A stretch of 64,000 nt of DNA from JBQLZQ01 sp052168355 (GCA_052168355.1 JBQLZQ010000022.1:22497-86496), one strand, 5' to 3'; shown: positions 16,031 through 24,679, counted from the first letter of the stretch. Numbers and translations are program-made. The notes: generated by a model not told the origin, from the letters alone.

Positions 16031-16837
16031 ATGATCGCGCACCCGCAGGCGGAAGCCTCCGCCGAGCCCCTGCTGCTCCGCGCCGACCGGGACGGGGTGG
16101 CCACCCTCACCCTCAACCGCCCGGCGGCCCGCAACGCCCTGTCCCTGGGGCTGATGGCGGCCCTCACGGACACGCTGGACGCCATCGCCGCCGACCCTGC
16201 GGTGCGGGTGGTGGTGCTGGCCGGCGCCGGGCCGGTCTTTTGCGCCGGCCACGACCTCAAGGAAATGCGCGCGGCCCCCGACCGGGACAGCTATGCGAGG
16301 GTCTTCGGCCGATGCTCGGCCCTGATGCAGACCATCGTCCGGCTTCCCAAGCCGGTGATCGCCAAGGTACACGGCATGGCCACCGCCGCCGGCTGCCAAC
16401 TGGTCGCCACCTGCGACCTGGCCGTCGCCGGTGCCAGCGCCCGCTTCGCCACGCCGGGGGTCCAGATCGGCCTGTTCTGCTCGACCCCGATGGTGGCGCT
16501 CAGCCGCGCCGTGGGCAGGAAGGCGGCGATGGAGATGCTGCTGACCGGCGACGCCGTCGCGGCGGACCGGGCGCGGGAGATCGGGCTGGTCAACCGGGTG
16601 GTGGCCGACGAGGCCCTGACGGAAGAGACCGAGGCCCTGGCCCGCGCCATCGCCGGCCGGTCGGCGCTGACGGTGTCCATCGGCAAGGAGGCATTCTACC
16701 GGCAGGCCGAACTGGACCTGGCCGGCGCCTACGACTACGCCAGCGAGGTCATGACCCGCAACATGCTGGCCCGCGACGCGGCGGAGGGCATCGACGCTTT
16801 CCTGGCCAAGCGCCCGCCCGTCTGGCAGGACCGGTAG
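16031..16837 (+). CDS. Enoyl-CoA hydratase/isomerase family protein
   Basis: A 268-residue crotonase-fold protein. The oxyanion-hole segments are visible: FCAGHDLKEMRAAP at about residues 73-86, the usual A-G-x-D-L pattern with His in place of a smaller residue, and HGMATAAGCQLVATCDLAVA at about 115-134. FATPGVQIGLFCSTPMVAL follows. Relatives hydrate enoyl-CoA or act as isomerases or hydrolases; the Glu usually used for hydration is not obvious here, so the exact reaction is open. It is first in a likely operon with the next two genes. Confidence 0.88.
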   Translation: MIAHPQAEASAEPLLLRADRDGVATLTLNRPAARNALSLGLMAALTDTLDAIAADPAVRVVVLAGAGPVFCAGHDLKEMRAAPDRDSYARVFGRCSALMQTIVRLPKPVIAKVHGMATAAGCQLVATCDLAVAGASARFATPGVQIGLFCSTPMVALSRAVGRKAAMEMLLTGDAVAADRAREIGLVNRVVADEALTEETEALARAIAGRSALTVSIGKEAFYRQAELDLAGAYDYASEVMTRNMLARDAAEGIDAFLAKRPPVWQDR

Positions 16838-16845
16838 GCCGCTTT

Positions 16846-17337
16846 ATGGACCATGACCGTTACGACGATGCCTATATCCTGGGTATTCTGGACGGCACCC
16901 GGACCATCGCCATGGTCGGGGCCAGCGCCAATTGGGTGCGGCCCAGCTTTTTCGCCATGAAGTATCTTCAGGGCAAGGGCTACCGCGTGATCCCGGTCAA
17001 TCCCCGCGCTGCCGGGACCGAGATTCTGGGCGAGACGACCTATGCCACCCTGGCCGACGTGCCGGTGCCCATCGACATGATCGATATCTTCCGCAACAGC
17101 GACGCCGCCGGCGCGATCGTCGACGAGGCGCTGGCCCTGGACCCGCTGCCCCGCGCCATCTGGATGCAGTTGGGCGTCCGCCACGACGAGGCGGCAGCGC
17201 GGGCCGAGGCCGCCGGGCTGGCGGTCGTGATGAATCGCTGTCCCAAGATCGAGTATGCCCGGCTCAAGGGCGAAATGAGCTGGGCCGGTATCAACTCCGG
17301 TATCATCACCGCCAAGAAAAGGAAGCTCACCAGATGA
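16846..17337 (+). CDS. CoA-binding domain protein (YccU type)
   Basis: A 163-residue single-domain protein with a CoA-binding Rossmann fold: TIAMVGASANWVRPSFFAMKYLQGKGYRVIPVNPR at about residues 18-52, then GETTYATLADVPVPIDMIDIFR and VMNRCPKIEY near the end. Homologues bind CoA and occur widely without a firmly known reaction. It starts 8 bases after the hydratase gene and overlaps the sulfhydrylase gene by ATGA, which implies co-translation with sulfur amino-acid synthesis. Confidence 0.85.
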   Translation: MDHDRYDDAYILGILDGTRTIAMVGASANWVRPSFFAMKYLQGKGYRVIPVNPRAAGTEILGETTYATLADVPVPIDMIDIFRNSDAAGAIVDEALALDPLPRAIWMQLGVRHDEAAARAEAAGLAVVMNRCPKIEYARLKGEMSWAGINSGIITAKKRKLTR

Positions 17338-18650
17338 CCGACAAGACCACCAAGCCCGGTTTCGACACCCTGGCCGTCCATGCCGGCGCCGCGCCCGACC
17401 CGGCCACCGGCGCCCGCCAGACGCCGATCTACCAGACCACGGCCTATGTCTTCGACGACGTCGATCACGCCGCCTCGCTGTTCAACCTGCAAAAGCTGGG
17501 GTTCATCTATTCCCGCCTGACCAACCCCACCGTGTCGGTGCTGGAGGAACGGCTGGCGGCGCTGGAAGGCGGGGTCGGGGCCACGGCCACCGCGTCGGGC
17601 CACGCGGCCCAGCTTCTGGCGCTGTTCCCCTTTATGGAGCCGGGCGCGGAAATCCTTGCCGCCAAAAAGCTTTACGGCGGTTCCATAAACCAGCTTGGCA
17701 ACAGCTTCCCGCGCGCCTTCGGGTGGAAGACCACCTTCGTGGACAGTGACGATCCGGAAAATTTCCGCAAGGCCGCGACATCGGATACCCGCGCCATCTT
17801 CGTCGAAAGCCTGGCCAACCCGGGCGGCGTGGTCACCGACATCGAAGCGGTGGCCAAGATCGCCCAGGATCTGGGGGTGCCGTTCATCGTCGACAACACC
17901 ATGGCCACCCCCTATCTGTGCCGCCCGCTGGAATTCGGAGCCGACATCGTCGTCCATTCGACCACCAAGTTCCTGAGCGGCAACGGCACCTCCATCGGCG
18001 GCGCGGTCATCGACAGCGGCCGCTTCAACTGGGCGCAGAGCGACAAGTTCGCCGGGCTGGCCGGCCCCAACCCCGGCTATCACGGGCTCGACTTCTACGA
18101 GACGTTCGGCAACATGGCCTACACCTTCCACGGCCACGCCGTCGGCCTGCGGGACCTGGGGGTCAACCAGCAGCCGCAGAACGCCTTCCTGACCCTGCTG
18201 GGCATCGAGACCCTGGGCCTGCGGATGGACCGCCATGTCGCCAACGCCCAGAAGGTGGCGGAATTTCTAGACGGGCATGATCAAGTGGCCTGGGTCAACT
18301 ATGCCGGTCTGCCGTCGTCCAAATATCATGGGCTGGCCCGCAAGTACCTGCCCAAGGGCGCCGGCGCGGTGTTCACCTTCGGGGTCAAGGGCGGCTACGA
18401 GGCCGGTGTCCAGGTCGTCGAAGGCGTGGAACTGTTGAGCCATCTCGCCAACATCGGCGACAGCCGTTCGCTGATCATCCACCCCGCGTCGACCACCCAC
18501 CGCCAGCTCGACGCCAAGGCGCTGGAAGCGGCCGGCGCCGGTCCCGACGTGGTCCGCCTGTCGATCGGCATCGAGAATGCCGAGGATATCATCGCCGACC
18601 TCGACCAGGCGCTGAACAAGACCGCCAAACGGGCCGCGGCGGCAGAGTAG
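17334..18650 (+). CDS. O-acetylhomoserine sulfhydrylase (O-acetylhomoserine aminocarboxypropyltransferase)
   Basis: A 438-residue PLP enzyme of the Cys/Met metabolism family that makes homocysteine from O-acetylhomoserine and sulfide. Visible are FDTLAVHAGAAPDPATGARQTPIYQTTAYVF, the YSRLTNPT phosphate-binding motif, VDNTMATPYLCRP and the PLP lysine in HSTTKFLSGNGTSIGG. The length, longer than MetB (about 390), favours the sulfhydrylase. The start overlaps the preceding stop. Its pathway joins hom at 4.8 kb. Confidence 0.92.
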   Translation: MTDKTTKPGFDTLAVHAGAAPDPATGARQTPIYQTTAYVFDDVDHAASLFNLQKLGFIYSRLTNPTVSVLEERLAALEGGVGATATASGHAAQLLALFPFMEPGAEILAAKKLYGGSINQLGNSFPRAFGWKTTFVDSDDPENFRKAATSDTRAIFVESLANPGGVVTDIEAVAKIAQDLGVPFIVDNTMATPYLCRPLEFGADIVVHSTTKFLSGNGTSIGGAVIDSGRFNWAQSDKFAGLAGPNPGYHGLDFYETFGNMAYTFHGHAVGLRDLGVNQQPQNAFLTLLGIETLGLRMDRHVANAQKVAEFLDGHDQVAWVNYAGLPSSKYHGLARKYLPKGAGAVFTFGVKGGYEAGVQVVEGVELLSHLANIGDSRSLIIHPASTTHRQLDAKALEAAGAGPDVVRLSIGIENAEDIIADLDQALNKTAKRAAAAE

Positions 18651-18660
18651 ATGGTTCGAG

Positions 18661-18687
18661 CCCGGTGACGGATTCTCCGTCGCCGGG
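18661..18687 (+). terminator. Strong stem-loop after the sulfhydrylase gene
   Basis: CCCGG-T-GACGGA and TCCGTC-G-CCGGG pair over 12 bases (one G-U) around a TTC loop, 11 bases after the stop codon. No T-run follows, so it is either a weak or factor-assisted terminator or a 3' stabilising hairpin. Confidence 0.4.
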
Positions 18688-18725
18688 ACTGCCGAACACC
18701 GAACCGCCGAGCGAGGACACCGCCC

Positions 18726-19131
18726 ATCGACCGGGAGACTCTCATCGCCCCCGTCTCGACCCGGGGCCGGCCGCTGCTGCATGCTGCTGAGCGCCGTGAC
18801 CGACGACTGGCTGCGCTGCGATCTGATCATCGTCACGCCGGACCGGTTCGCGAGACGATCCCGTGACGGGCTGCGACCGTTGCCGGACCGCGATGGCCTT
18901 TACGATTCCTTGCCCGAGACGCTGGCGCCAAGGCAGCCGGATCCGGCAAGAATCGCTCGCCTGATCGACGAGTTCATCCGCGTTCTCGGCCTGGTGGCCA
19001 TCGTCGTCGGGCGCGGTAGGTAATTCACCGGCGTGTACGGCGCCGGTCTTCAGCGGGAGGCGTTCGAGGCCGCGGCGCGGCGAACCCTCAAACGGCAGTT
19101 CGGCGATAAGTACAACATGGACTGGGACTGA
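18726..19131 (+). pseudogene. Decayed nucleotidyltransferase-like gene fragment
   Basis: Pieces of one protein lie in two frames. IDRETLIAPVSTRGRPLLHA is read from 18726. TDDWLRCDLIIVTPDRFARR, then LRPLPDRDGLYDSLPETLAP and LIDEFIRVLGLVAIVVGRGR, are read one frame over from about 18799. After an in-frame TAA at 19021-19023 the same frame continues with FTGVYGAGLQREAFEAAARR to a stop at 19131. This order resembles the C-terminal half of aminoglycoside-nucleotidyltransferase-like proteins. The N-terminal catalytic domain is missing, and there is at least one frameshift plus one nonsense codon. The family assignment is from memory of the motif order only. Confidence 0.55.
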
Positions 19132-19173
19132 CGCGCCGGTCTTGCCGAGCGGCGACGGGAGGAGTAGACTTCA

Positions 19174-19186
19174 TTAAATCGTTTAA
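19174..19186. promoter_or_regulatory. LacI-like operator candidate upstream of the sugar importer
   Basis: TTAAATCGTTTAA is a near-perfect palindrome with a central TCG, the shape of LacI/GalR-family sites. It lies about 104 bases before the substrate-binding protein gene. The core TAAATCGTTTA recurs exactly at 37706-37716. No LacI-type gene is in the window. Confidence 0.4.
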
Positions 19187-19289
19187 AAAAACAACCTTCC
19201 GGTCCCGGTCACCCTGCCGGCCATGTGCCGATCAGGGGCGGGCTTCAAGCCGGAGGCAATGGTCGCAAACCCAAAGGGAGGATAAAACG

Positions 19290-20291
19290 ATGATCTCAAG
19301 ACGCACCACGCTTGGCCTCGCCACCGCCGGCGCCGCGGCGCTGATCGGGCTTTCGGGGGTCGCCTTGGCCCAGGACAAGGCCGAGATCGCGACGGTGGTC
19401 AAGATCGGCGGCATTCCATGGTTCAACGCCATGGAAGCGGGGATCGAGAAGGCCGGCGGCGAGCTGGGCGTCGATGCCTGGATGATCGGGCCGACCCAGG
19501 CCGACGCGGCCCAGCAGGTGCGCGCGGTGGAGGATCTGATCGCTCGGGGCGTCGATGTCATCGCCGTCGTGCCCAACGACGCCACGGCGCTGGAGCCGGT
19601 GTTCAAACGGGCCCAGGAAGCCGGCATCAAGGTGCTGACTCACGAGAGCCCCGACCAGAACTTCAACGACTGGAACATCGAGCTGACGACGGTCGAGGGC
19701 TTCGGCGAGCAGCACATGGAATCCCTCGCCCAGGCCATGGGCGGCGAAGGCAAGTACATCATGTATGTCGGATCGCTGACGGTGCCGCTGCACAACAAAT
19801 GGGCCGATGCCGCCGTCGCCTATCAGGAGGCGAACTATCCCGACATGGAACTGGTCGCCGACCGCTTCGGCGTCGCCGAAAGCCTGGACGACAGCTACCG
19901 CACGGCGCTGGACCAGATGCGCGCCAACCCCGACCTGACCGGCATTCTCGCCTTCGGCTCCCAAGGCCCCATCGGCGCCGCCCGCGCGGTCGAGGAGCGC
20001 GGCGTGGCCGAGACGGTGGCCGTGGTCGGTCCGTTCTCGCCCGGTCAGGGCGCCCGCTACATCAAGTCGGGCGCCATCCGCGAGGGCTTCATCTGGAACC
20101 CGATGCTGGCCGGCGAGGTGATCGTCATGGTCGGAGACATGGTCGCCCGCGGCGAGGAGCCCGTCGACGGGATGGAGGTCCCCGGCGTCGGCACCATGTC
20201 CGTCAACGCCGAAACCCGCCAGATCATGGCCCAGAAGCTGCAGGCCATCAACAAGGACACCATCGACGAACTGGTGTCGATGGGGCTGTGA
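19290..20291 (+). CDS. Sugar ABC transporter periplasmic binding protein (CUT2; Lsr/Rha-like)
   Basis: A 333-residue type 1 periplasmic binding protein. An N-terminal signal (MISRRTTLGLATAGAAALIG, cut after ALAQ) contains an RR that could suit Tat export. The ribose-binding-like fold follows: IPWFNAMEAGIEKAGGELGV, VEDLIARGVDVIAVVPNDATALEP and IKVLTHESPDQNFNDWNIELT. The order binding protein, double ATPase, permease, permease resembles autoinducer-2 (Lsr) and rhamnose importers. The ligand is unknown, and no lsrK/F/G or rhamnose catabolic gene is adjacent. Confidence 0.85.
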   Translation: MISRRTTLGLATAGAAALIGLSGVALAQDKAEIATVVKIGGIPWFNAMEAGIEKAGGELGVDAWMIGPTQADAAQQVRAVEDLIARGVDVIAVVPNDATALEPVFKRAQEAGIKVLTHESPDQNFNDWNIELTTVEGFGEQHMESLAQAMGGEGKYIMYVGSLTVPLHNKWADAAVAYQEANYPDMELVADRFGVAESLDDSYRTALDQMRANPDLTGILAFGSQGPIGAARAVEERGVAETVAVVGPFSPGQGARYIKSGAIREGFIWNPMLAGEVIVMVGDMVARGEEPVDGMEVPGVGTMSVNAETRQIMAQKLQAINKDTIDELVSMGL

Positions 20292-20363
20292 ATCCGAGTA
20301 GCGTCTCAAGCCCTAGAGCGTTGGCGATCATGGTCGCCTGACCCTTGATCGAAGTGGCGCGAT

Positions 20364-20396
20364 GCGGGGGTGTCCGGTGGGCGCCCCCGCCTTTTT
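20364..20396 (+). terminator. Intra-operon terminator/attenuator after the binding-protein gene
   Basis: GCGGGGG (20364-20370) pairs with CCCCCGC (20384-20390), followed by CTTTTTCCC. It lies between the binding-protein gene and the ATPase gene. Partial termination here would give the usual excess of binding protein over membrane components. Confidence 0.7.
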
Positions 20397-20451
20397 CCCG
20401 TAAGGTTGGTCCGGCAGAACTCTGGCATGCCGGAGTGCGACGGAGACCGCG

Positions 20452-21972
20452 ATGACGTCCCAACCTTCCCCACCCAGCGACACGGCCTTGCTCCGCCTGA
20501 CGTCGATCACCAAGCGCTTCGGCGGCGTCACCGCGCTCGACCGGGTCGACTGGGATGTGGCGGCCGGCGAGGTGCATTGCCTGGTCGGCGAGAACGGGTG
20601 CGGCAAGTCCACGCTGATCAAGCTGATCGCCGGGGTTCATCCGCCCGATCCGGGCGGCCATATCGCATTCGACGGCAGGCGCGTCGACGGCCTGTCGCCG
20701 GCCTCGGCCAAGGCGCTGGGCGTGCAGGTCATCTATCAGGACCTGTCCCTGTTCCCCAATCTGGGCGTGGCGGAAAACATCGCCATCGATCAGACCCTGG
20801 GCGGTCTGGCCGGGCTGGTCGGCCGGCGGCGCCAGCGCGCCACGGCGGCGGCGACCCTGGACCGGCTGGGGTTCCGGCTGCCGCTCGATGCCCCCGTCTC
20901 CACCCTGCCGATCGCCGAGCGGCAGGTGGTGGCCATCTGCCGGGGATTGGCGGCGCAAGCGCGCATCTTGTTCATGGACGAACCGACCGCCTCCCTCACC
21001 CGAACCGAGGTCGACAGCCTGCTGCGCATCGTCGCCACGCTGCAGGCCGACGGCATCGCCATCGTCTTCGTCTCGCACCGGCTTGACGAGGTGGTGGAGA
21101 TCGCCCAGCGGGTGACCATCCTGCGCGACGGCACCAAGGTCGGGACCTATGCGGCCGGCGAGGTCGACGCGACGCGTATCGGCGAACTGATGACCGGTCT
21201 GCGGCTGGACCGGACGCGACGCGGCGGGACCGCGGGAGAGGCCGCCCCGCCGCCGGTTCTGGAGGTGCGCGGCCTGACCCGCGTGGGGGAATACCGGGAT
21301 GTGAGCTTCACGGTCGGCCGTGGCGAGATCGTGGGGTTGACCGGCCTGCTGGGGGCCGGCCGCACGGAACTGGCGCTCAGCCTGTTCGGCATGACCCGAC
21401 CGGACTCCGGCGACCTTCGGCTGGACGGCGCGCCCCTGCGGCTGCGGTCCAACCAGGACGCCATCCGCGCCGGCATCGCCTATGTCTCGGAGGACCGGCT
21501 GCGCCTGGGGCTCAACATGCGCCAGTCGGTGGCCGACAATCTGGTGCTGGCCGTGCTCAAGGATCTGTGCGACCGCTGGGGCCTGGTGCCGCCGGCCCGC
21601 CGCCGCGCCATGGCCGGCGACTGGATAGAGCGGCTGAACATCAGCGTGCCCGGTCTCGACAATCCGGTGCAGCAGCTGTCCGGCGGCAACCAGCAGCGGG
21701 TGGTGCTGGCCAAGTGGCTGGCCACCCGGCCGAAGCTTCTGATCCTGGACAGTCCAACGGTGGGCGTCGACATCGGCAACAAGCAGGGCATCTACGACAT
21801 CGTGCGGGAACTGGCGGCCGACGGTGTCGCCATCCTGATGATTTCCGACGAAACCCAGGAGGTCTACGACCATTGCCACCGGGTCTTGCACATGCGCGAC
21901 GGTCGCATCGTCGACGATCTGAACCCGGACGGAATCACCGAACAGGAGATGAAGGACCGGGTCTATGGCTGA
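20452..21972 (+). CDS. Sugar ABC transporter ATP-binding protein (two nucleotide-binding domains)
   Basis: A 506-residue duplicated ATPase of the CUT2 class. The first domain has Walker A GENGCGKST, the Q-loop IYQDLSLFPN and FMDEPTASLT. Its signature region is degenerate (STLPIAERQVVAI). The second has GLLGAGRTELAL (degenerate Walker A), LSGGNQQRVVLAKWLA and LILDSPTVGVDIGNK. This asymmetry is normal for RbsA/LsrA-type proteins. It overlaps the next permease gene by 8 bases. Confidence 0.93.
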   Translation: MTSQPSPPSDTALLRLTSITKRFGGVTALDRVDWDVAAGEVHCLVGENGCGKSTLIKLIAGVHPPDPGGHIAFDGRRVDGLSPASAKALGVQVIYQDLSLFPNLGVAENIAIDQTLGGLAGLVGRRRQRATAAATLDRLGFRLPLDAPVSTLPIAERQVVAICRGLAAQARILFMDEPTASLTRTEVDSLLRIVATLQADGIAIVFVSHRLDEVVEIAQRVTILRDGTKVGTYAAGEVDATRIGELMTGLRLDRTRRGGTAGEAAPPPVLEVRGLTRVGEYRDVSFTVGRGEIVGLTGLLGAGRTELALSLFGMTRPDSGDLRLDGAPLRLRSNQDAIRAGIAYVSEDRLRLGLNMRQSVADNLVLAVLKDLCDRWGLVPPARRRAMAGDWIERLNISVPGLDNPVQQLSGGNQQRVVLAKWLATRPKLLILDSPTVGVDIGNKQGIYDIVRELAADGVAILMISDETQEVYDHCHRVLHMRDGRIVDDLNPDGITEQEMKDRVYG

Positions 21973-23005
21973 CGCGGCAAAGGAGACCTCTTTGACGACG
22001 GTCCGGCGGACGGCCTTCGGCGCCGGTTGGGCCAGCCGGACGGAACCGTGGCTGGCGCTGGTCACGGTGTTGGTCGCGATCCTCTGCGCGCTCGCTTCGC
22101 CGCACTTCCTGACCCTGTCGAACGTCGTCGACCTGCTGGAAAGCTATTCGGTGACGGCGATCTTGGCCCTTGGGCTGTTCGTGGTCCTGGTAGCCGGCGG
22201 CATCGACATCTCGTTTGCCGCCACGGCCTCGGTGGCCCAGTACGTCACGGCCTACCTGGCCGTCCAGTTCGGCCTGCCGGCCGCCGTGGCCATCCCGTTC
22301 GGGCTTGCGGTCGGCGCCCTGCTGGGATGCGTCAACGCCGCGCTGATCCACTATCTCAAGGTCACCTCGATCATCATCACCATCGCCACCATGAGCGTCT
22401 ATTTCGCCCTGCTGATGTACGCCACGGGCGGACGGTCGATCTACAACCTTCCCGACTGGTGGACCCAGCGGCTGGTGTTCTGGCAGACCGAGACGGCGAG
22501 CGGCAGCCTGGTGCGCATCACCCTGCCCATCGCCGCGATGGCAGGCGTCGCGCTGCTCACATGGCTGTTCATGACCCGCACCAATGCCGGGCGCCAGCTT
22601 TACGCGCTGGGCGGCAATCCGGAGGCGGCCCGGCGCCTGGGCATCAACGTGGCGCTGATGCATTTCGTGGCCTACGGTTATCTGGGGCTGATGGCCGGGC
22701 TGGCCGGGATGCTGCAGGCCCACCGCGTCGGCGAGAGCGTGCCCAACGCCATGGTCGGGAACGAACTCAACGTGCTGGCCGCGGCGGTGCTGGGCGGTGC
22801 CAGCCTGCTGGGCGGCATCGGCACGGTCGGGGGCGTGTTGCTGGGCGTGCTGCTGCTGGCCATCATCCAGAACGGCCTCAACCTGCTCGGCGTGTCGCCC
22901 TACTTCTTCCAGATCGTCATCGGCATCATGATCCTGGCATCGACCACCATCACCGGTCTGGCATCCCGGCCGCGCCGGCGCCCACGGGAAGATGCCCGTG
23001 TCTGA
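21965..23005 (+). CDS. Sugar ABC transporter permease, first subunit
   Basis: A 346-residue membrane protein of the BPD_transp_2 family with about 8-10 hydrophobic helices. The family segments are VLVAGGIDISFAATASVAQ, the cytoplasmic loop LYALGGNPEAARRLGINV (ATPase contact) and AAAVLGGASLLGGIGTVGG. It overlaps the ATPase gene at its start and the second permease gene at its end, so a heterodimeric LsrC/D-like channel is likely. Confidence 0.9.
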   Translation: MADAAKETSLTTVRRTAFGAGWASRTEPWLALVTVLVAILCALASPHFLTLSNVVDLLESYSVTAILALGLFVVLVAGGIDISFAATASVAQYVTAYLAVQFGLPAAVAIPFGLAVGALLGCVNAALIHYLKVTSIIITIATMSVYFALLMYATGGRSIYNLPDWWTQRLVFWQTETASGSLVRITLPIAAMAGVALLTWLFMTRTNAGRQLYALGGNPEAARRLGINVALMHFVAYGYLGLMAGLAGMLQAHRVGESVPNAMVGNELNVLAAAVLGGASLLGGIGTVGGVLLGVLLLAIIQNGLNLLGVSPYFFQIVIGIMILASTTITGLASRPRRRPREDARV

Positions 23006-24065
23006 GCGGTCCGATGCCGGGCCCTCCCCCGCCGTCGCCATGAATGCGGGCACGCGGCTGGTGCGTCTGGCCCCGCCCGGCGGCATGGCCGGCCTGGTCT
23101 TTCTGCTGGTGGCGCTGATCGTGCTGTTCACCGTCGCCATGCCCGACCGGTTTCCCACGGTGGGGACCGCGCGATCGATGATGTTCCAGATGCCCGAGCT
23201 GGGACTGCTGGCCCTGGCCATGGTCATCCCGCTGATCGCCGGCGGCATCAATCTGGCGATCATCGCCACCGCCAACCAGTGCGCCCTGCTGATGGCCTGG
23301 ATCCTGACGCGTTTTCTGAGCCCGGAGTCGGGCGGCGGCGAGACGGCCTTGATCATTGGCGCGGCGCTGACCGCCGGGGTCGCGCTGTGCGTCTGCATCG
23401 GGCTCGTCACCGGGTGGCTGGTGGCCAATATGGGGGTGCACCCGATCCTCGTCACGCTGGGCACCATGTCGGTGATCAACGGCACCAGCATCTACCTGAC
23501 CCGCGGCACCGTCATCGCTGGTTTTCCCGACGCCGTCCTGTGGCTGGGCAACGGCACCATCGCCGGCATCCCGGTGCCGTTCCTGATCCTGCTGGCCAGC
23601 GCCGTCCTGGTCGGGCTGATCCTGACCCGCACCGCCTTTGGCATCTCGGTCTACATGATCGGGTCGAACCCCGACGCCACCCTCTATTCGGGCATCGATA
23701 CCAAACGGGTGCTGATCGGCGTCTACACCCTGTCGTCGCTGCTGTGCTTCATGGCGGCGCTGCTGATGATGGCACGCTTCAACTCGGCCAGTGCGGGCTA
23801 TGCCCAATCCTACCTGCTGGTGACGATCCTGGCGGCGGTGCTGGGCGGCATCGATCCGTTCGGCGGTTTCGGGCGGATCGGCGGGCTGCTGCTCAGCCTG
23901 ATGATCCTCCAGGTCATTTCCTCCGGATTCAACCTGCTGGGCCTCAGCCAGCATATCACCCTGGCCTTTTGGGGCCTGACCCTGATCGGCGTCGTCGCGG
24001 TCAAGGCCGGCTGGCACGCCCTGCGGGACCGGCGCGGCCTGCGGCGGCCCAAGCACGCAGATTGA
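22992..24065 (+). CDS. Sugar ABC transporter permease, second subunit
   Basis: A 357-residue BPD_transp_2 membrane protein. Visible are IPLIAGGINLAIIATANQCA, the coupling loop VYMIGSNPDATLYSGIDTKR and AAVLGGIDPFGGFGRIGG. The start overlaps the previous gene by 14 bases; an internal ATG at 23040 would give a shorter N-terminus. It is the last gene of the importer operon. The toxin-antitoxin module begins about 40 bases on. Confidence 0.9.
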   Translation: MPVSERSDAGPSPAVAMNAGTRLVRLAPPGGMAGLVFLLVALIVLFTVAMPDRFPTVGTARSMMFQMPELGLLALAMVIPLIAGGINLAIIATANQCALLMAWILTRFLSPESGGGETALIIGAALTAGVALCVCIGLVTGWLVANMGVHPILVTLGTMSVINGTSIYLTRGTVIAGFPDAVLWLGNGTIAGIPVPFLILLASAVLVGLILTRTAFGISVYMIGSNPDATLYSGIDTKRVLIGVYTLSSLLCFMAALLMMARFNSASAGYAQSYLLVTILAAVLGGIDPFGGFGRIGGLLLSLMILQVISSGFNLLGLSQHITLAFWGLTLIGVVAVKAGWHALRDRRGLRRPKHAD

Positions 24066-24104
24066 GTGCGGCATACACTAGACAGACAGCCCGTCATCTG
24101 TTGT

Positions 24105-24129
24105 GATTACTAACGATTACAAACGATTA
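24105..24129. promoter_or_regulatory. Three GATTA repeats at 10-base period, operator of the ParDE-like module
   Basis: GATTA begins at 24105, 24115 and 24125, embedded in nearly identical 10-base units (GATTACTAAC, GATTACAAAC, GATTAGATTT). One helical turn per repeat puts all copies on the same DNA face. That suits cooperative binding by a ribbon-helix-helix antitoxin. The array ends 13 bases before the antitoxin ATG. Confidence 0.5.
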
Positions 24130-24141
24130 GATTTTGTACCG

Positions 24142-24388
24142 ATGGTGACCAAAAAATATTTCGATCCGAACGGATTCCGCGACGCTGGATCTGATCGACG
24201 CGGTTGCTAAAGCACAGGACAGGTCCCGTAACTGGTGGATCAACCGGGCCATCGATCAAGCGTTGAGCGCGGAGCGGCAATGGGTCGAACAGATTGAACG
24301 CGGGCTGAGAGCGGCCGAGGCGAACGACTTTGCCACCGATGCCGAAGTGGATGCCGTGTTCGAGAGCTTCAACGACCACGCACGGTGA
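24142..24388 (+). pseudogene. Ribbon-helix-helix (ParD/CopG-type) antitoxin with a one-base frame break
   Basis: From the ATG at 24142 the frame reads MVTK and then goes wrong. Dropping one A from the run of six at 24151-24156 restores KNISIRTDSATLDLIDAV, AKAQDRSRNWWINRAIDQAL and a 50-residue acidic tail ending FESFNDHAR (about 81 residues). That is a typical RHH antitoxin that binds DNA as a dimer. Its stop overlaps the toxin GTG. The good C-terminal frame has no normal start codon, since a TGA lies just before it. The extra A may be a sequencing error, a real mutation or a slippage site. Confidence 0.6.
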
Positions 24389-24669
24389 AGGTGCGATGGA
24401 CTCGGCCGGGTCTACGGGATCTGGCGGAGGTACGGGACCGCATTGCTTCCGACAGTCCCTCAACGGCTCGCCGAGTTGGCCAGGACATCCTGACCATCGT
24501 TCAGCGGCTCGGTCAGCACCCAAACCTCCGACCCGGTCGTGTCGTGGGAACGCGTGAGCTTGTGGCTCCGCGCCTGCCGTACATTGTAGCCTATCGGATC
24601 ACCTCTGAAACCGTCGATATCGTGGCGGTTCGTCATGGCGCGCGGCTGTGGCCTGACGCGCTGCCCTGA
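24385..24669 (+). CDS. RelE/ParE-family toxin
   Basis: A 94-residue protein with the ParE/RelE pattern: VRWTRPGLRDLAEVRDRIASDSPSTARRVGQDIL (helix pair), LGQHPNLRPGRVVGTRELVA and YIVAYRITSETVDIVAVRHGARLWP at the end. Relatives either poison gyrase (ParE) or cleave mRNA on the ribosome (RelE), and sequence alone does not decide. The start is a GTG inside the antitoxin stop (GTGA). The toxin frame is intact although the antitoxin frame is broken. Confidence 0.85.
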   Translation: MKVRWTRPGLRDLAEVRDRIASDSPSTARRVGQDILTIVQRLGQHPNLRPGRVVGTRELVAPRLPYIVAYRITSETVDIVAVRHGARLWPDALP

Positions 24670-24679
24670 ACCGGACCTG

